Assembly: GCF_028656935.1 (NCBI RefSeq)
Contig: NZ_JAMDGZ010000002.1
Span: 62,001-126,000 of the forward strand
From: Pseudomonas rubra
Lineage (GTDB): Bacteria > Pseudomonadota > Gammaproteobacteria > Pseudomonadales > Pseudomonadaceae
Reading direction: 5' to 3'
Length of the DNA stretch: 64,000 nt
The position numbers and the translations under genes are program-made. This document shows, piece after piece, positions 46,101 through 54,487 of this stretch; position 1 is the stretch's first letter; every line of letters begins with the position of its first letter. The notes below the pieces were generated by a model that saw only the letters and a program-made list of their open reading frames with translations, did not search any database and was not told the origin of the DNA.

Positions 46101-46367
46101 GTGGCTATCATCAGATCCTTCATCCTGCTGACGTGCGCGTTGTACCTGAGCGGCTGCACCAACGGCGACTACACCCCCATGTCCGGCTGGGAAATCCCGC
46201 AGATGCAGCTATACGGCGACAAGGGCTACTCGGGCCCGGCCTACACCTGCAAGAAAAAGCACGGCTGCCGAGAGCACTGTAAAAAGCACGATTGCCGCTA
46301 CAAACCGCTGATATTCGACCCCACCAAAGCCGAACCCAGCGCCACGACAATGCACCGCGACTGGTAA
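46101..46367 (+). CDS. small lipoprotein, second copy, with a Cys/His cluster
   Basis: An 88-aa predicted lipoprotein. The signal (VAIIRSFILLTCALYLSGC) is paralogous to the preceding gene. The mature part has a compact cysteine/histidine patch, CKKKHGCREHCKKHDC (CX5CX3CX4C with three His), that looks metal-binding. GTG 46101 is chosen by analogy with the first copy. Confidence 0.6.
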   Translation: MAIIRSFILLTCALYLSGCTNGDYTPMSGWEIPQMQLYGDKGYSGPAYTCKKKHGCREHCKKHDCRYKPLIFDPTKAEPSATTMHRDW

Positions 46368-46425
46368 GAAAACACCCCGCGATACCCGCCCAAAGCAGGT
46401 ATCGCGAGGAAAGTTGCAGAAGTAG

Positions 46426-46453
46426 TTTACAGACGCAAACTGATCGCTATAAT
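46426..46453 (+). promoter_or_regulatory. tRNA-Thr promoter
   Basis: TTTACA (46426-46431), 16-bp spacer, perfect TATAAT (46448-46453). Confidence 0.8.
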
Positions 46454-46464
46454 GACGCCCCTGT

Positions 46465-46540
<76 letters not shown>

Positions 46541-46585
46541 TACAAGGTTCCATAGAAAGCTTTCAAAATCTCTGGAACCCCCGAA

Positions 46586-46612
46586 AAACCCGCCTTCTGG
46601 CGGGTTTTTTCG
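46586..46612 (+). terminator. intrinsic terminator after tRNA-Thr
   Basis: AAACCCGCC and GGCGGGTTT with a four-base loop, followed by TTTTTT. Confidence 0.88.
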
Positions 46613-46778
46613 TTTTGGCGTTCCGTCGGAATCCGGGGAGGGGGGCGCCAACCGATTTAAAGGGAGTCCCCTTAGTGTCACGTTCAACAACCCAGAGGCA
46701 CACACCAGCCTTGGTCGATATTTTGTCCGGTGCAACAAGCAAGGTAAGCGTCCGAGCACGCCGACGTGCCACTCAAAC

Positions 46779-47351
46779 TTAAATTCGTTTAAACCACTGG
46801 TTCACGCGTTCGCACTCAAATGCTGCTGGATCAAAAACATCTCCATGCCATTCAACCATCGCGTCGTGCTCTGGATGCTTGGGGTTGGCCATCGCCTCTA
46901 GAAAATCCTCATAACCAGGCCCGCCACCCACGTCTTCCGGTGGGCAAGCATTGGCGCCCTCAATGCAATACGGCACCTGAGGACAGGCAATAGCGGGTAG
47001 AATTTTTTCGACCTTGATACTGTGATGCCAGCTGTCACCAAAGTCGTAGAGATAGTTGAATGTCCGCTTTCCGTTCAGCGCCTTGATCAGCGTTTTACGG
47101 GCTTCCGGGTTCACCGGCGGCCCCCAGCCCTCAGGATCGGGCATACCGTAATTCTCACCGGCGATTTCAAACTCATGCAAATGGCTGTCACTCCAGCCCA
47201 TCACGACCTGGATGACATGGTGCAGTTTGCCCAAGGTGATGTTTTCGGGCACCGCGAACCGACGCCAGATTGTCGGAGTGATCCACTTCAGCTCAATGTG
47301 CAGCAGCAACAGATCCGGTGCGGGTTTGGGTAAACGGACAGTTTTAACCAT
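46779..47351 (-). CDS. plasmid pRiA4b ORF-3-like protein
   Basis: A 190-aa soluble protein of the pRiA4b ORF-3 family (LHIELKWITPTIWRRFAVPE; LHHVIQVVMGWSDSHLHEFE; YLYDFGDSWHHSIKVEKILP). The family is frequent on plasmids and genomic islands; function unknown. It is isolated, on the minus strand, downstream of tRNA-Thr. Confidence 0.85.
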   Translation of the reverse strand: MVKTVRLPKPAPDLLLLHIELKWITPTIWRRFAVPENITLGKLHHVIQVVMGWSDSHLHEFEIAGENYGMPDPEGWGPPVNPEARKTLIKALNGKRTFNYLYDFGDSWHHSIKVEKILPAIACPQVPYCIEGANACPPEDVGGGPGYEDFLEAMANPKHPEHDAMVEWHGDVFDPAAFECERVNQWFKRI

Positions 47352-47575
47352 GGATCATGCGGCCTCGCAGCGTTCAGAGTGGTTCAAAGAGATATTCCAG
47401 GGCAGCAGAAGCACCTAGTGTGGCTTTTTAAATCACCACCTGAATGAGCATGCGGAATGGACACGCTATTACTTCGTGCTGACGGTGCGGTTGCTTACGA
47501 TACGGTTAGGAAGTCCTGGCAACTCAACCTTTAGATGAGTCTGGAGGAAGTACTTTGTCCTAGCTTTACGCCCCG

Positions 47576-47860
47576 TCACCACTGCGTACGAGGGCGTTGC
47601 CGCGTATGAAAGACCCCAAGGATTTGCAGGCGGTCACCACGTACCTGATAGGGGATGAGATAGGACCAGTTGGGCACTGCCCATTCACGCGTATTTTTCA
47701 CTCGACCCTCACGGCCCATGGCGGGAAACCGGGCCAGTTTGTCTACGCTGGCGAAAATAGCATCTGAGAAGTCATCAGCAGCCTTGGGGTTTTCAAGGGC
47801 TATGTAGCTCGCTTCGTCTTCCAGGTTTTTGAGGGCTTTTTCAAGCCACTCAACCCGCAT
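47576..47860 (-). CDS. RelE/ParE-type toxin
   Basis: A 94-aa toxin of the RelE/ParE superfamily (VEWLEKALKNLEDEASYIAL; ASVDKLARFPAMGREGRV; LIPYQVRGDRLQILGVFHTR). ATG 47860 (MRVEW) lies inside the antitoxin end, an 11-bp overlap giving coupled translation. It is second in the minus-strand antitoxin-toxin operon. The target (gyrase or ribosome) cannot be told from sequence. Confidence 0.85.
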   Translation of the reverse strand: MRVEWLEKALKNLEDEASYIALENPKAADDFSDAIFASVDKLARFPAMGREGRVKNTREWAVPNWSYLIPYQVRGDRLQILGVFHTRQRPRTQW

Positions 47861-48092
47861 TCCTGCTCCAGCGGCGGGCACGCATTGCAGCAACCTGGTC
47901 ATCGCTGGCAAATTTACCTTGATCAGCCTCTTCTACCGCCAGTTCAATCTGCGCAGTCAAAGCCCTCTCGTGCTCGATGTAGTCGCGAAGAATATCCATC
48001 GCCAGGTAGCTCACGGTTTGGCCATTCGTCTTAGCCAGATCGGATAGCGAGTTCGACAGGTCTTCCGGAAGGTTCAGGGATATCCCGGTCAT
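47850..48092 (-). CDS. ribbon-helix-helix antitoxin
   Basis: An 80-aa antitoxin: N-terminal MetJ/Arc-type RHH (GISLNLPEDLSNSLSDLAKT) and an acidic toxin-binding C-terminus. It precedes its toxin and overlaps it by 11 bp. Confidence 0.84.
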   Translation of the reverse strand: MTGISLNLPEDLSNSLSDLAKTNGQTVSYLAMDILRDYIEHERALTAQIELAVEEADQGKFASDDQVAAMRARRWSRNAG

Positions 48093-48206
48093 GGCAGCCT
48101 CGATGGTGAGCGGTTGATAAGCATCTTACACCGGCAAGCACTCACTTGGATTAGCAGGTCGTCGCGACGATATTTCACGATTTTTCGTCGTCTGTCGCTT
48201 TACGAA

Positions 48207-48337
48207 AGGCCGGTTCGCCTCGACTCTCGGGTTGAGCAAAAATGAAATGAGTTTTTCTTGAACTGCTTCCGGACCGTATCCCCCAGTTTCTGCCATTCCT
48301 TCAGCGCTCACGCATCGAACTCAAGGCTATAGGTCAT
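48207..48337 (-). pseudogene. relE remnant
   Basis: From ATG 48337 the frame reads MTYSLEFDA, then a TGA stop, then ALKEWQKLGDTVRKQFKKN, which matches the RelE toxin start. A frameshift then brings in LISFLLNPRVEANRP from the next frame, and homology ends there. One nonsense codon, one frameshift and a missing C-terminus make it dead. Its start overlaps the relB remnant end, the usual relBE layout. Confidence 0.75.
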
Positions 48338-48497
48338 CCAGAGAAACCTTCACACGCTGAGGGTCGGCAAGACGCTCGCGAACGGTCGCAAGCAGCGCTT
48401 CATTCTCATCGGTCATCAGTGCCAGGTTAAAGGGCAGTTGCCCGCGCTCGGCGACGTACTGCAGCGCTTGGCGCATGAGCTCGAGGGCGTAACACCC
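48327..48497 (-). pseudogene. relB remnant (5'-truncated antitoxin)
   Basis: The open frame gives LMRQALQYVAERGQLPFNLA and ends KVSLDDL, the C-terminal two thirds of a RelB/DinJ antitoxin. The DNA-binding N-terminus is missing and an in-frame TGA stands just upstream (48504-48506). It may still be translated from an internal ATG, but could not bind DNA. Confidence 0.7.
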
Positions 48498-48589
48498 AAC
48501 CTCTCAAGTCAGCAAATTCAGCCCATCAGGTGGGCATGCTTGGAATCCAGCCGCTCAGCAGCTTTACGTTACACCTGCCCCCTACCCTC

Positions 48590-48625
48590 TTGCCAATACT
48601 TATAAAATACTTATGATTTACTTAT
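48590..48625 (+). promoter_or_regulatory. toxin-antitoxin promoter with three 11-bp-period repeats
   Basis: TTGCCA (48590-48595), 16-bp spacer, TATGAT (48612-48617). WTACTTAT occurs at 48596-48603, 48607-48614 and 48618-48625, exactly 11 bp apart, so the three copies face the same side of the helix and cover the spacer and the -10. Confidence 0.65.
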
Positions 48626-48641
48626 TGTAAACGGGGCGGAC

Positions 48642-48896
48642 ATGAATGTAATCAACTGGTCTCGCAAAGCAGTCAAGCAGTTCAGGAAGGTCAACAAGGC
48701 CGATCAGCCAAAGATCTACGATGCCGCCCAAGCGCCGGCCCATATGCCGCACTTCCAGAACATCAAGACACTGGTCAACCACCCATACGGCTACCGACTC
48801 CGAGTGGGCAATTACCGCATCCTTTTCGATTGGGATGGCGGGGTGAAGATTGTAAACATCGAGGAGGTCAAGAAACGCGATGAACACACCTACTAA
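48642..48896 (+). CDS. HigB/RelE-type toxin
   Basis: An 84-aa toxin (VINWSRKAVKQFRKVNKADQ; YGYRLRVGNYRILFDWDGGV) of the RelE superfamily. It precedes its antitoxin, the inverted order of HigBA systems, and overlaps it by 17 bp. Confidence 0.87.
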   Translation: MNVINWSRKAVKQFRKVNKADQPKIYDAAQAPAHMPHFQNIKTLVNHPYGYRLRVGNYRILFDWDGGVKIVNIEEVKKRDEHTY

Positions 48897-49206
48897 CGTA
48901 CAGATCATCAACGGGCCAGATGGCCGCCCCGCCTTTGTCGTGCTGCCTTATGCCGACTACATTGCAAGCCGTCCCCAGGAGGACCTGGTGCCCAATGCAG
49001 TGGTGGGGTACATGGTCAAGGAAGGGCTGAGCGCCATAGCCGCATGGCGCAAGCACTTGGACCTGACGCAAGCAGAGGTAGCCGAACGCCTGGGCATATC
49101 CCAGTCAGCCTACGCTCAGCAAGAAGCCGCCGAGCGGCCACGCAAGGCCACACGCGAGAAGATCGCTGCAGCCCTCGGCATCCCGGTGCAGTCTCTTGAC
49201 CTTTAA
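48880..49206 (+). CDS. HigA-like XRE antitoxin
   Basis: A 108-aa antitoxin with a toxin-binding N-terminal part ([20 protein letters not shown]) and a C-terminal helix-turn-helix ([20 protein letters not shown]). It likely binds the three repeats upstream of the toxin gene. Its stop overlaps the convergent hldD end by 4 bp. Confidence 0.87.
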   Translation: MNTPTNVQIINGPDGRPAFVVLPYADYIASRPQEDLVPNAVVGYMVKEGLSAIAAWRKHLDLTQAEVAERLGISQSAYAQQEAAERPRKATREKIAAALGIPVQSLDL

Positions 49207-50198
49207 CACTGCGAACCCTGCAACCACGCGCAGTAACGCGCCACACCCTGCTCCACCGTCAGCATTGGCTGCTGATAGCCAACGCTACGCAAGCGCTCAA
49301 GGTCGGCGCAGGTGTAGCACTGGTACTTGCCGCGCAGGTGTTCGGGGAATTCGCTGTATTCAAGGACGCCTTCCAACAGGGCCATCTCCAGCGAAAGCGG
49401 TGGCTGGTCCTGTTGCTCGCGCAGGCGGTTGATCACTGCCAGGGCCAAGTCATTGAACGGCTGGGCGCGGCCGCTGCCAACGTTGAAGAGGCCACTCAGC
49501 TGCGGCCGTTCGAGGAAGAACAGGTTGACCCTGACCACATCCTCGACCGCGACGAAGTCGCGCAGGTGGCCACCGCTGGGATAGCCACCATAACTGCCGA
49601 ACAGGCTGACCTTGCCATCGGCCTGGTACTGGTTGAAGCAGTGCAAGGCCACCGAGGCCATGGCGCCCTTGTGCTGTTCGCGGGGGCCGTAGACGTTGAA
49701 GTAACGCAAGCCGACGATCTGGCTGCGGGCCTGGGGCAGTTGCCGGCGCACGCGCTGGTCGAAGAGGAATTTCGAGTAGCCGTAGACATTCAACGGCCGC
49801 TCGCATTCACGCTGCTCGCGAAAATCGCGCCCGGCGCCATACACCGCCGCCGACGAGGCATACAGCAGCGGCACTTGCAGGCCTTGGGCGGCGTCGAGCA
49901 GGTCGCGGCTGTAGCGGTAGTTGTTGTCCATCATCACGCGCCCGTCGCTTTCGACGGTGCTCGAACAAGCGCCCTGGTGCAGCACGGCGCGTACCTTGCC
50001 GAACTGGCCGGCGCGAAAGCGGTGGAGAAAGTCGTCCTTGTCCAGGTAGTCGGCGATTTCGCAATCAGCCAGGTTGCGAAACTTGTCGCCATCGCTCAGG
50101 TCATCAACGGCGATGATCTCGGTTTCGCCGCGTTGGTTGAGGGCCTGAACCAGGTTGCTACCGATAAAGCCGGCGGCGCCGGTGACGATTATGGTCAT
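49203..50198 (-). CDS. hldD: HldD, ADP-glyceromanno-heptose 6-epimerase
   Basis: A 331-aa short-chain dehydrogenase-type epimerase making ADP-L-glycero-D-manno-heptose for the LPS core: [18 protein letters not shown], catalytic YxxxK in [22 protein letters not shown] 50198 is the family start. Confidence 0.95.
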   Translation of the reverse strand: MTIIVTGAAGFIGSNLVQALNQRGETEIIAVDDLSDGDKFRNLADCEIADYLDKDDFLHRFRAGQFGKVRAVLHQGACSSTVESDGRVMMDNNYRYSRDLLDAAQGLQVPLLYASSAAVYGAGRDFREQRECERPLNVYGYSKFLFDQRVRRQLPQARSQIVGLRYFNVYGPREQHKGAMASVALHCFNQYQADGKVSLFGSYGGYPSGGHLRDFVAVEDVVRVNLFFLERPQLSGLFNVGSGRAQPFNDLALAVINRLREQQDQPPLSLEMALLEGVLEYSEFPEHLRGKYQCYTCADLERLRSVGYQQPMLTVEQGVARYCAWLQGSQC

Positions 50199-50268
50199 GC
50201 CATGTCCCCCTTTGAGGGTGCAGAGACCTCAGTCTAGGGGGTGGCTTTTGCGCAACTATTAACCAGGG

Positions 50269-50691
50269 TCAATGGTTCTGGCGTTTTTGCCGGAGCTCGA
50301 CCAGGTACTCGCGCATCTGCCGATGACGCTTGCCATTGAGCATCAGCCCGGCCAGCAGCGGCAACAACAAGGCAAAAGCAAACAGACCTTTGTTGATTCG
50401 CTCATCGAACAGGCTGATGACTGTCAGCAGGCTGAGTAGCAACAACAACACGACCAGCCAGAGGCTCCAGGCCCTGCCACGAATGATCAGGAAATTACCC
50501 AGGCACAGCAGTACGATACTGCCGGCCATCAAGCCAACGCTGTAGGCCGAATTATCGGGGTGGTTGCGCAAGTGAGTGTCGGTCCACAAGGTCACTGCGC
50601 AGGCCAGGGAAAACAGCGAAAGAAAGAACGTACAGATGAACGTCGGAAAGTAACGGGTCATGAACGCGGCGTAATCCTGACTCACACTCAT
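50269..50691 (-). CDS. four-helix membrane protein, possible immunity protein
   Basis: A 140-aa protein with four hydrophobic helices (FPTFICTFFLSLFSLACAVT; YSVGLMAGSIVLLCLGNFLI; LWLVVLLLLLSLLTVISLF; GLFAFALLLPLLAGLMLN) and a basic tail. Its start lies two bases after the stop of the 310-aa gene, so the two are translated together. No family recognised. As the last gene of a type VI locus beside a protein with membrane-inserting character, it would suit an inner-membrane immunity protein; this is inference. Confidence 0.7.
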   Translation of the reverse strand: MSVSQDYAAFMTRYFPTFICTFFLSLFSLACAVTLWTDTHLRNHPDNSAYSVGLMAGSIVLLCLGNFLIIRGRAWSLWLVVLLLLLSLLTVISLFDERINKGLFAFALLLPLLAGLMLNGKRHRQMREYLVELRQKRQNH

Positions 50692-50693
50692 GC

Positions 50694-51626
50694 TCAGAAC
50701 TCCTCGTACAAACCGATGGCGATGGTTTTGATCTCGCTGCTCGCGGAGGTTACAACCCCCTGTACGGAAGAACTCCCAGCCAGGCCGAAACCGGCTCCGA
50801 TCGAGTCTTTGAGCAGAGTCTTGGTCGCATGGCTGATTTCGGTCGGGGTGTAGCGTTTGGTCAGCAAGCCTGCGCTCTGCTGCAACTTGAGCTGCTTGGC
50901 GGTCAGTGACGGGTGCTTGACCGACAACAGTTCATCGGTAAGCGCCTTGCGTTGCTGACGACTCAGACCCTTGCTCAGCTCGAACCACTTACGTCCGGTG
51001 GCGGCCTTGTGCATCTGCAGGTATTTGAAGGTGGTCAGCCCTGAGGTGCCGACGCCCAGCAAAGACACCGCATCCAGCACCATGCTAGCGTTCTGGTACC
51101 ACTCTTCCTGGTCGAGCGCGTCGTTGGCGCCTGGGTTGTTTGCTTCACGCACGGTACGCATGACCCCGACACCGCACTGCACGCTACTGGCCGTGGCCGC
51201 AGCGATGCCGATGTAGGTCACAACCATGCTCGCACCCCCGGAAAATGGCGCGGCGATAGTGCCGCTGACCACCACCATCCAGCCCAGTACCGCACCCGCA
51301 CAGGACAAGGTGGTGTTGACGCCTTCCTTGAGTGCCTTCGATTCGCGCGGGTTGCTCTGTAGCTGTTGGGTGTACTGGTCAGGTGTCTGGTAACGCTTGA
51401 GCTCACGCAAAATGATGCGCTTGGGCCGGATGCTGCAAATCGGCTGAAACTCGCGCAATACAACAACGTTGTAGTCCAGGTCGATGTACACCACGCCAGC
51501 ACCGACGATCGAGGGGTCGGCATCGATGCCGGCAAACAACCTGGGCAGGTTGATGGTGGACTGAATGCGCTGGCGCGCGTTGAACTGGGGATCGATGTAG
51601 CCAAAACGGGGGATGGAGCTGCTCAT
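50694..51626 (-). CDS. uncharacterised 310-aa protein of the T6SS locus, candidate effector
   Basis: No signal peptide. The N-terminal 95 residues are globular (VVYIDLDYNVVVLREFQPI). A long glycine/alanine-rich hydrophobic stretch follows at about 107-150 (AGAVLGWMVVVSGTIAAPFS; YIGIAAATASSVQCGVGV), then a second shorter one (LDAVSLLGVGTSGL), a basic central region and a glycine-rich end (GAGFGLAGSSSVQG). ATG 51626 is used. It is 80 bp downstream of tagQ and two bases upstream of a four-helix membrane protein gene. The composition and gene pair fit a membrane-acting effector plus immunity protein, but I recognise no toxin family, and a structural T6SS accessory is possible. Confidence 0.7.
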   Translation of the reverse strand: MSSSIPRFGYIDPQFNARQRIQSTINLPRLFAGIDADPSIVGAGVVYIDLDYNVVVLREFQPICSIRPKRIILRELKRYQTPDQYTQQLQSNPRESKALKEGVNTTLSCAGAVLGWMVVVSGTIAAPFSGGASMVVTYIGIAAATASSVQCGVGVMRTVREANNPGANDALDQEEWYQNASMVLDAVSLLGVGTSGLTTFKYLQMHKAATGRKWFELSKGLSRQQRKALTDELLSVKHPSLTAKQLKLQQSAGLLTKRYTPTEISHATKTLLKDSIGAGFGLAGSSSVQGVVTSASSEIKTIAIGLYEEF

Positions 51627-51706
51627 TGATTCGCTTCCTTGAACCTGCAGCACCGGTCACCCACCGCCTTGCCTCCAAGGTAGCGGGCAACCGCGCTGCT
51701 CAAGCC

Positions 51707-52666
51707 TTACACGTTAGGGCAAGGCACCGGTGCCCAGTCACCCATGTCCGGGTTCTTGCACATGTTGTTGACCTGGCTCTGACCGGCGCTGGCAACCTTC
51801 TGGCTTTCGGCCTTCTTGGCGTTGGCGTCCTGCAGGGTTTTCTCGGTGGCAACGGCTTCCTTCGGCACTTCAGGCAGCTTTTTCTTCGCCTGGGCCGGGG
51901 CTTTGGTCTTGGCTTTGGCAGGGGTAGCTTTCTTGGCGTTGCCGGTGGCCAGTACTGGCGCTTCGGCTTCGGCAACCACCACGACGTCGTTACGCTGAAC
52001 GCCGACCTGCTTGAGGTCTTGCTCGTAGGCCTGGGTGTAGTTGTTCAGGTTCTCACCCAGACGACCATTGACCGCGCTGATCAGGTTGTTCGACTCCTGC
52101 AGGCCGGCGATGATTTCTGCCAGGCGTTTGCGGCCCTCGCTGTCGTTGATCGTGTTGCTCTTGCGGCCGTCCATCAGGTTGGCGAACTCACGCTGGTAGC
52201 AAGCCTGGGAGGCTTTGGCGTAAGCGGTGCTGCGGTCCATGTCGGCCGCGCTCTTGTTGATGTCGGTGGCGTAGGAACCGATGCGCTGGTTGTCGTCGCT
52301 GATCTGCTTCTGGCGCTCGGTGTAGTAACCCGCTGCACCACCAACCAGGGCACCGCCAGCAGCACCGATGGCGGCATTTCGGCCACGGGTGTCGGAGTCG
52401 CCGGTCAGGGCGCCGGTCAGGGCACCGCCGACTGCACCGATCAGGGCGCCGGTGGCGACTGACTTGGTCATGTCCGAATCAGTCGAACGCAGGTGCTGGA
52501 CCGGTTCGTAGCAGCTCGGGTAGTACTCGACCTTGGTCGTCGCACCGACCTTGGATGCCGGCGAGCTGGCGCAGCCAGTCAGCAAGACGGTGCTGAAACC
52601 GGCCGCCAGCAGCAGCGCGGCCCGGCCGTTGGAAGCTGTGAAGAAGGGCTTGCGAGTTGAAAGCAT
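51707..52666 (-). CDS. tagQ: TagQ-like outer-membrane lipoprotein of the T6SS signalling pathway
   Basis: A 319-aa lipoprotein (lipobox LLTGC near residue 30). A glycine-zipper segment (GALIGAVGGALTGALTG; GAAGGALVGGAAGYY) is followed by a helical region and an Ala/Lys/Pro-rich tail. In H1-type systems TagQ anchors TagR at the outer membrane; the assignment rests on lipoprotein character and position after tagR. ATG 52666 is preferred over 52693 as the signal peptide begins there. Confidence 0.75.
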   Translation of the reverse strand: MLSTRKPFFTASNGRAALLLAAGFSTVLLTGCASSPASKVGATTKVEYYPSCYEPVQHLRSTDSDMTKSVATGALIGAVGGALTGALTGDSDTRGRNAAIGAAGGALVGGAAGYYTERQKQISDDNQRIGSYATDINKSAADMDRSTAYAKASQACYQREFANLMDGRKSNTINDSEGRKRLAEIIAGLQESNNLISAVNGRLGENLNNYTQAYEQDLKQVGVQRNDVVVVAEAEAPVLATGNAKKATPAKAKTKAPAQAKKKLPEVPKEAVATEKTLQDANAKKAESQKVASAGQSQVNNMCKNPDMGDWAPVPCPNV

Positions 52667-52747
52667 GGTCAGGTTCTCTCTCTGTTGAAACACGCTCGGG
52701 ACTGCCTCATGCCGCCCCGGTCACTACGATGTTCGCTCCACAGCCAC

Positions 52748-54487
52748 TCAAGGTTGCACAGCGGCTGATGCGAGCAGTTCTTTCAAAATCGTCGCCGGGT
52801 CTGCACGCCGTTGCTGGCGATAATCCCCGACATGGCGAACGAACAGGGTCGCGCGGCTGAGCAGACTCTTGCCCAGTACCGGCTTGCGATTGAGTTCTTC
52901 CTTGACCCGCTGGAACTGCGCCTGGATCACTGCGTCGGTGTAGCGCGTGCCGGTGGCAAGGTTGTCGATGTAGATCGCCACGGCGCCGTCGAGAGCGCTG
53001 CGGCCGTTGTTGATCGCGGCAGCGAACAGCTTGGCGCTGGTCTCGTCACCGGAGGCCTTGGCCTGCTGCTGGGTCTTTTGCAGGTTGGTCAGGCGGATGT
53101 TGTAGTTGTTGATGGTTTCGGCCACCAGGGCGGCGGACTGGATCAGGTTGCCGGCCGCTTCTTCGCGTTGCTGGGCGATCAGCGAGACGTTGCGCTTGAG
53201 CTCTTCGTTGACCAGGCCAAGCTCGGCTTGCAGCTGTGGGTCGACGCTCGCAGCAATGATGCTGTCCAGGCGCTTGGTCGGGTCCTGGGCGTCGTCGATG
53301 GCGTCGGTCAGCGCCGCCAGGCGGCCTTCTTTCTGCCACTGTTCGAACAGTTCCTCGTAGCGCGAGCGCGGCGCCGACAGGGCGCCGATGGCGACACGAA
53401 AACCGGTGGTTTCATTACTTTGCTCAGTGCCATCGGCGCCGAACAACGGGTACTCGCGGCGCATGCCGGTGAACAACGTGCCCTCGCCCTCCAGGTAATT
53501 GCCACCTTTGACCACGAAGCCGCCATAGGCCCCCTGACGGCGTCCGGCATGCACCAGCTGGAACGACTCCTGAACCATTTCCGCAGCGTTGCCGATCACG
53601 TCGAACAGCCCCAAGGGGTTTGGTAGTTTGGTGCCGATCGGGGTCAGCCGTGCGGCCTGGCCGGTACCGCCGGCGACCTGGTTGAACACTGCCCAGTCGG
53701 CCAGCGGGCCGTCGCTTTCGCTGCCCTCAAGACGTCGCGGGAACAACCGCCCTTCGAGTTCCTGACGGCTGACGGCGGAGCCACCACGGGCAGCAAACTC
53801 CCACTCCACTTCGGTCGGCAGGCGGACGAAGCCGATACCGCCGTCTTCAGCCTGCTTGCCCCGGCCACTGACCGGCAGCAGGTCACGGTGGTTCTTCATC
53901 AACCAAGCGCTGTAGACCGCCGAAAAACGCTCGGCTTCAAAGCGCGACAGCTTGACCTTGGGCAGGCGCCCGGCCATGCCGCTCGGCGCTTCACAGGCCG
54001 GCGCCGGTTCACCGCTGGCCAGCGACTGGGCCTGGGCCATCACCTGGGCGTACTGCTGGGCCGTGACTTCGTACTTGCCGATGAAGTACATCATCGGTTT
54101 CAGCGGGCTGCCGGCATCAGTTTTCGGCAAGCTCGGGCTGATACGTTTTTTCCACTCTGCAGACAGGTCCTGCAGGCTAAATTGGCCGTTGATGAAGTCG
54201 CGGCGATAACCGGAAATAAACGACTGCTTGTAACCCGCCTCGCCTTCGCTGAAGGGGTAACCCAGGCTTACTTCGCGATCATCCAGGCTGCCCTGGGCCA
54301 GGACATAGACGTGGCGGAACACCATCTCTCCGTCGCAGGGCAACGGCAGGCTGATGTCGTCAGCCAGGGGCTTGGGGTTGTCCAGTTTACTGCTGGCGGG
54401 CTTGGGCTCGTCTTCGGCCTGAGCGCAAGACACCAGGCTCAGGGCGGCAACGATCAGCGCCAGGGCGGGTAGGCGACGGTCAAACAT
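52748..54487 (-). CDS. tagR: TagR, SUMF1/FGE-domain periplasmic activator of PpkA
   Basis: A 579-aa secreted protein with signal peptide (ALALIVAALSLVSCAQA). The formylglycine-generating-enzyme-like domain lies at about residues 120-370 (FIGKYEVTAQQYAQVM, VRLPTEVEWEFAARGG, GLFDVIGNAAEMVQESF), followed by a helical coiled region. TagR stimulates the kinase PpkA across the inner membrane in P. aeruginosa. ATG 54487 has AAGGA upstream; the GTG 15 bases earlier would bury that site. The start overlaps the tagS end by 8 bp. Confidence 0.88.
   Translation of the reverse strand: MFDRRLPALALIVAALSLVSCAQAEDEPKPASSKLDNPKPLADDISLPLPCDGEMVFRHVYVLAQGSLDDREVSLGYPFSEGEAGYKQSFISGYRRDFINGQFSLQDLSAEWKKRISPSLPKTDAGSPLKPMMYFIGKYEVTAQQYAQVMAQAQSLASGEPAPACEAPSGMAGRLPKVKLSRFEAERFSAVYSAWLMKNHRDLLPVSGRGKQAEDGGIGFVRLPTEVEWEFAARGGSAVSRQELEGRLFPRRLEGSESDGPLADWAVFNQVAGGTGQAARLTPIGTKLPNPLGLFDVIGNAAEMVQESFQLVHAGRRQGAYGGFVVKGGNYLEGEGTLFTGMRREYPLFGADGTEQSNETTGFRVAIGALSAPRSRYEELFEQWQKEGRLAALTDAIDDAQDPTKRLDSIIAASVDPQLQAELGLVNEELKRNVSLIAQQREEAAGNLIQSAALVAETINNYNIRLTNLQKTQQQAKASGDETSAKLFAAAINNGRSALDGAVAIYIDNLATGTRYTDAVIQAQFQRVKEELNRKPVLGKSLLSRATLFVRHVGDYRQQRRADPATILKELLASAAVQP

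Noticed and set aside
48126..48311. 61-aa minus-strand ORF
   Set aside because: It is one of the frames of the decayed relE gene; only a middle stretch (LISFLLNPRVEANRP) has homology.
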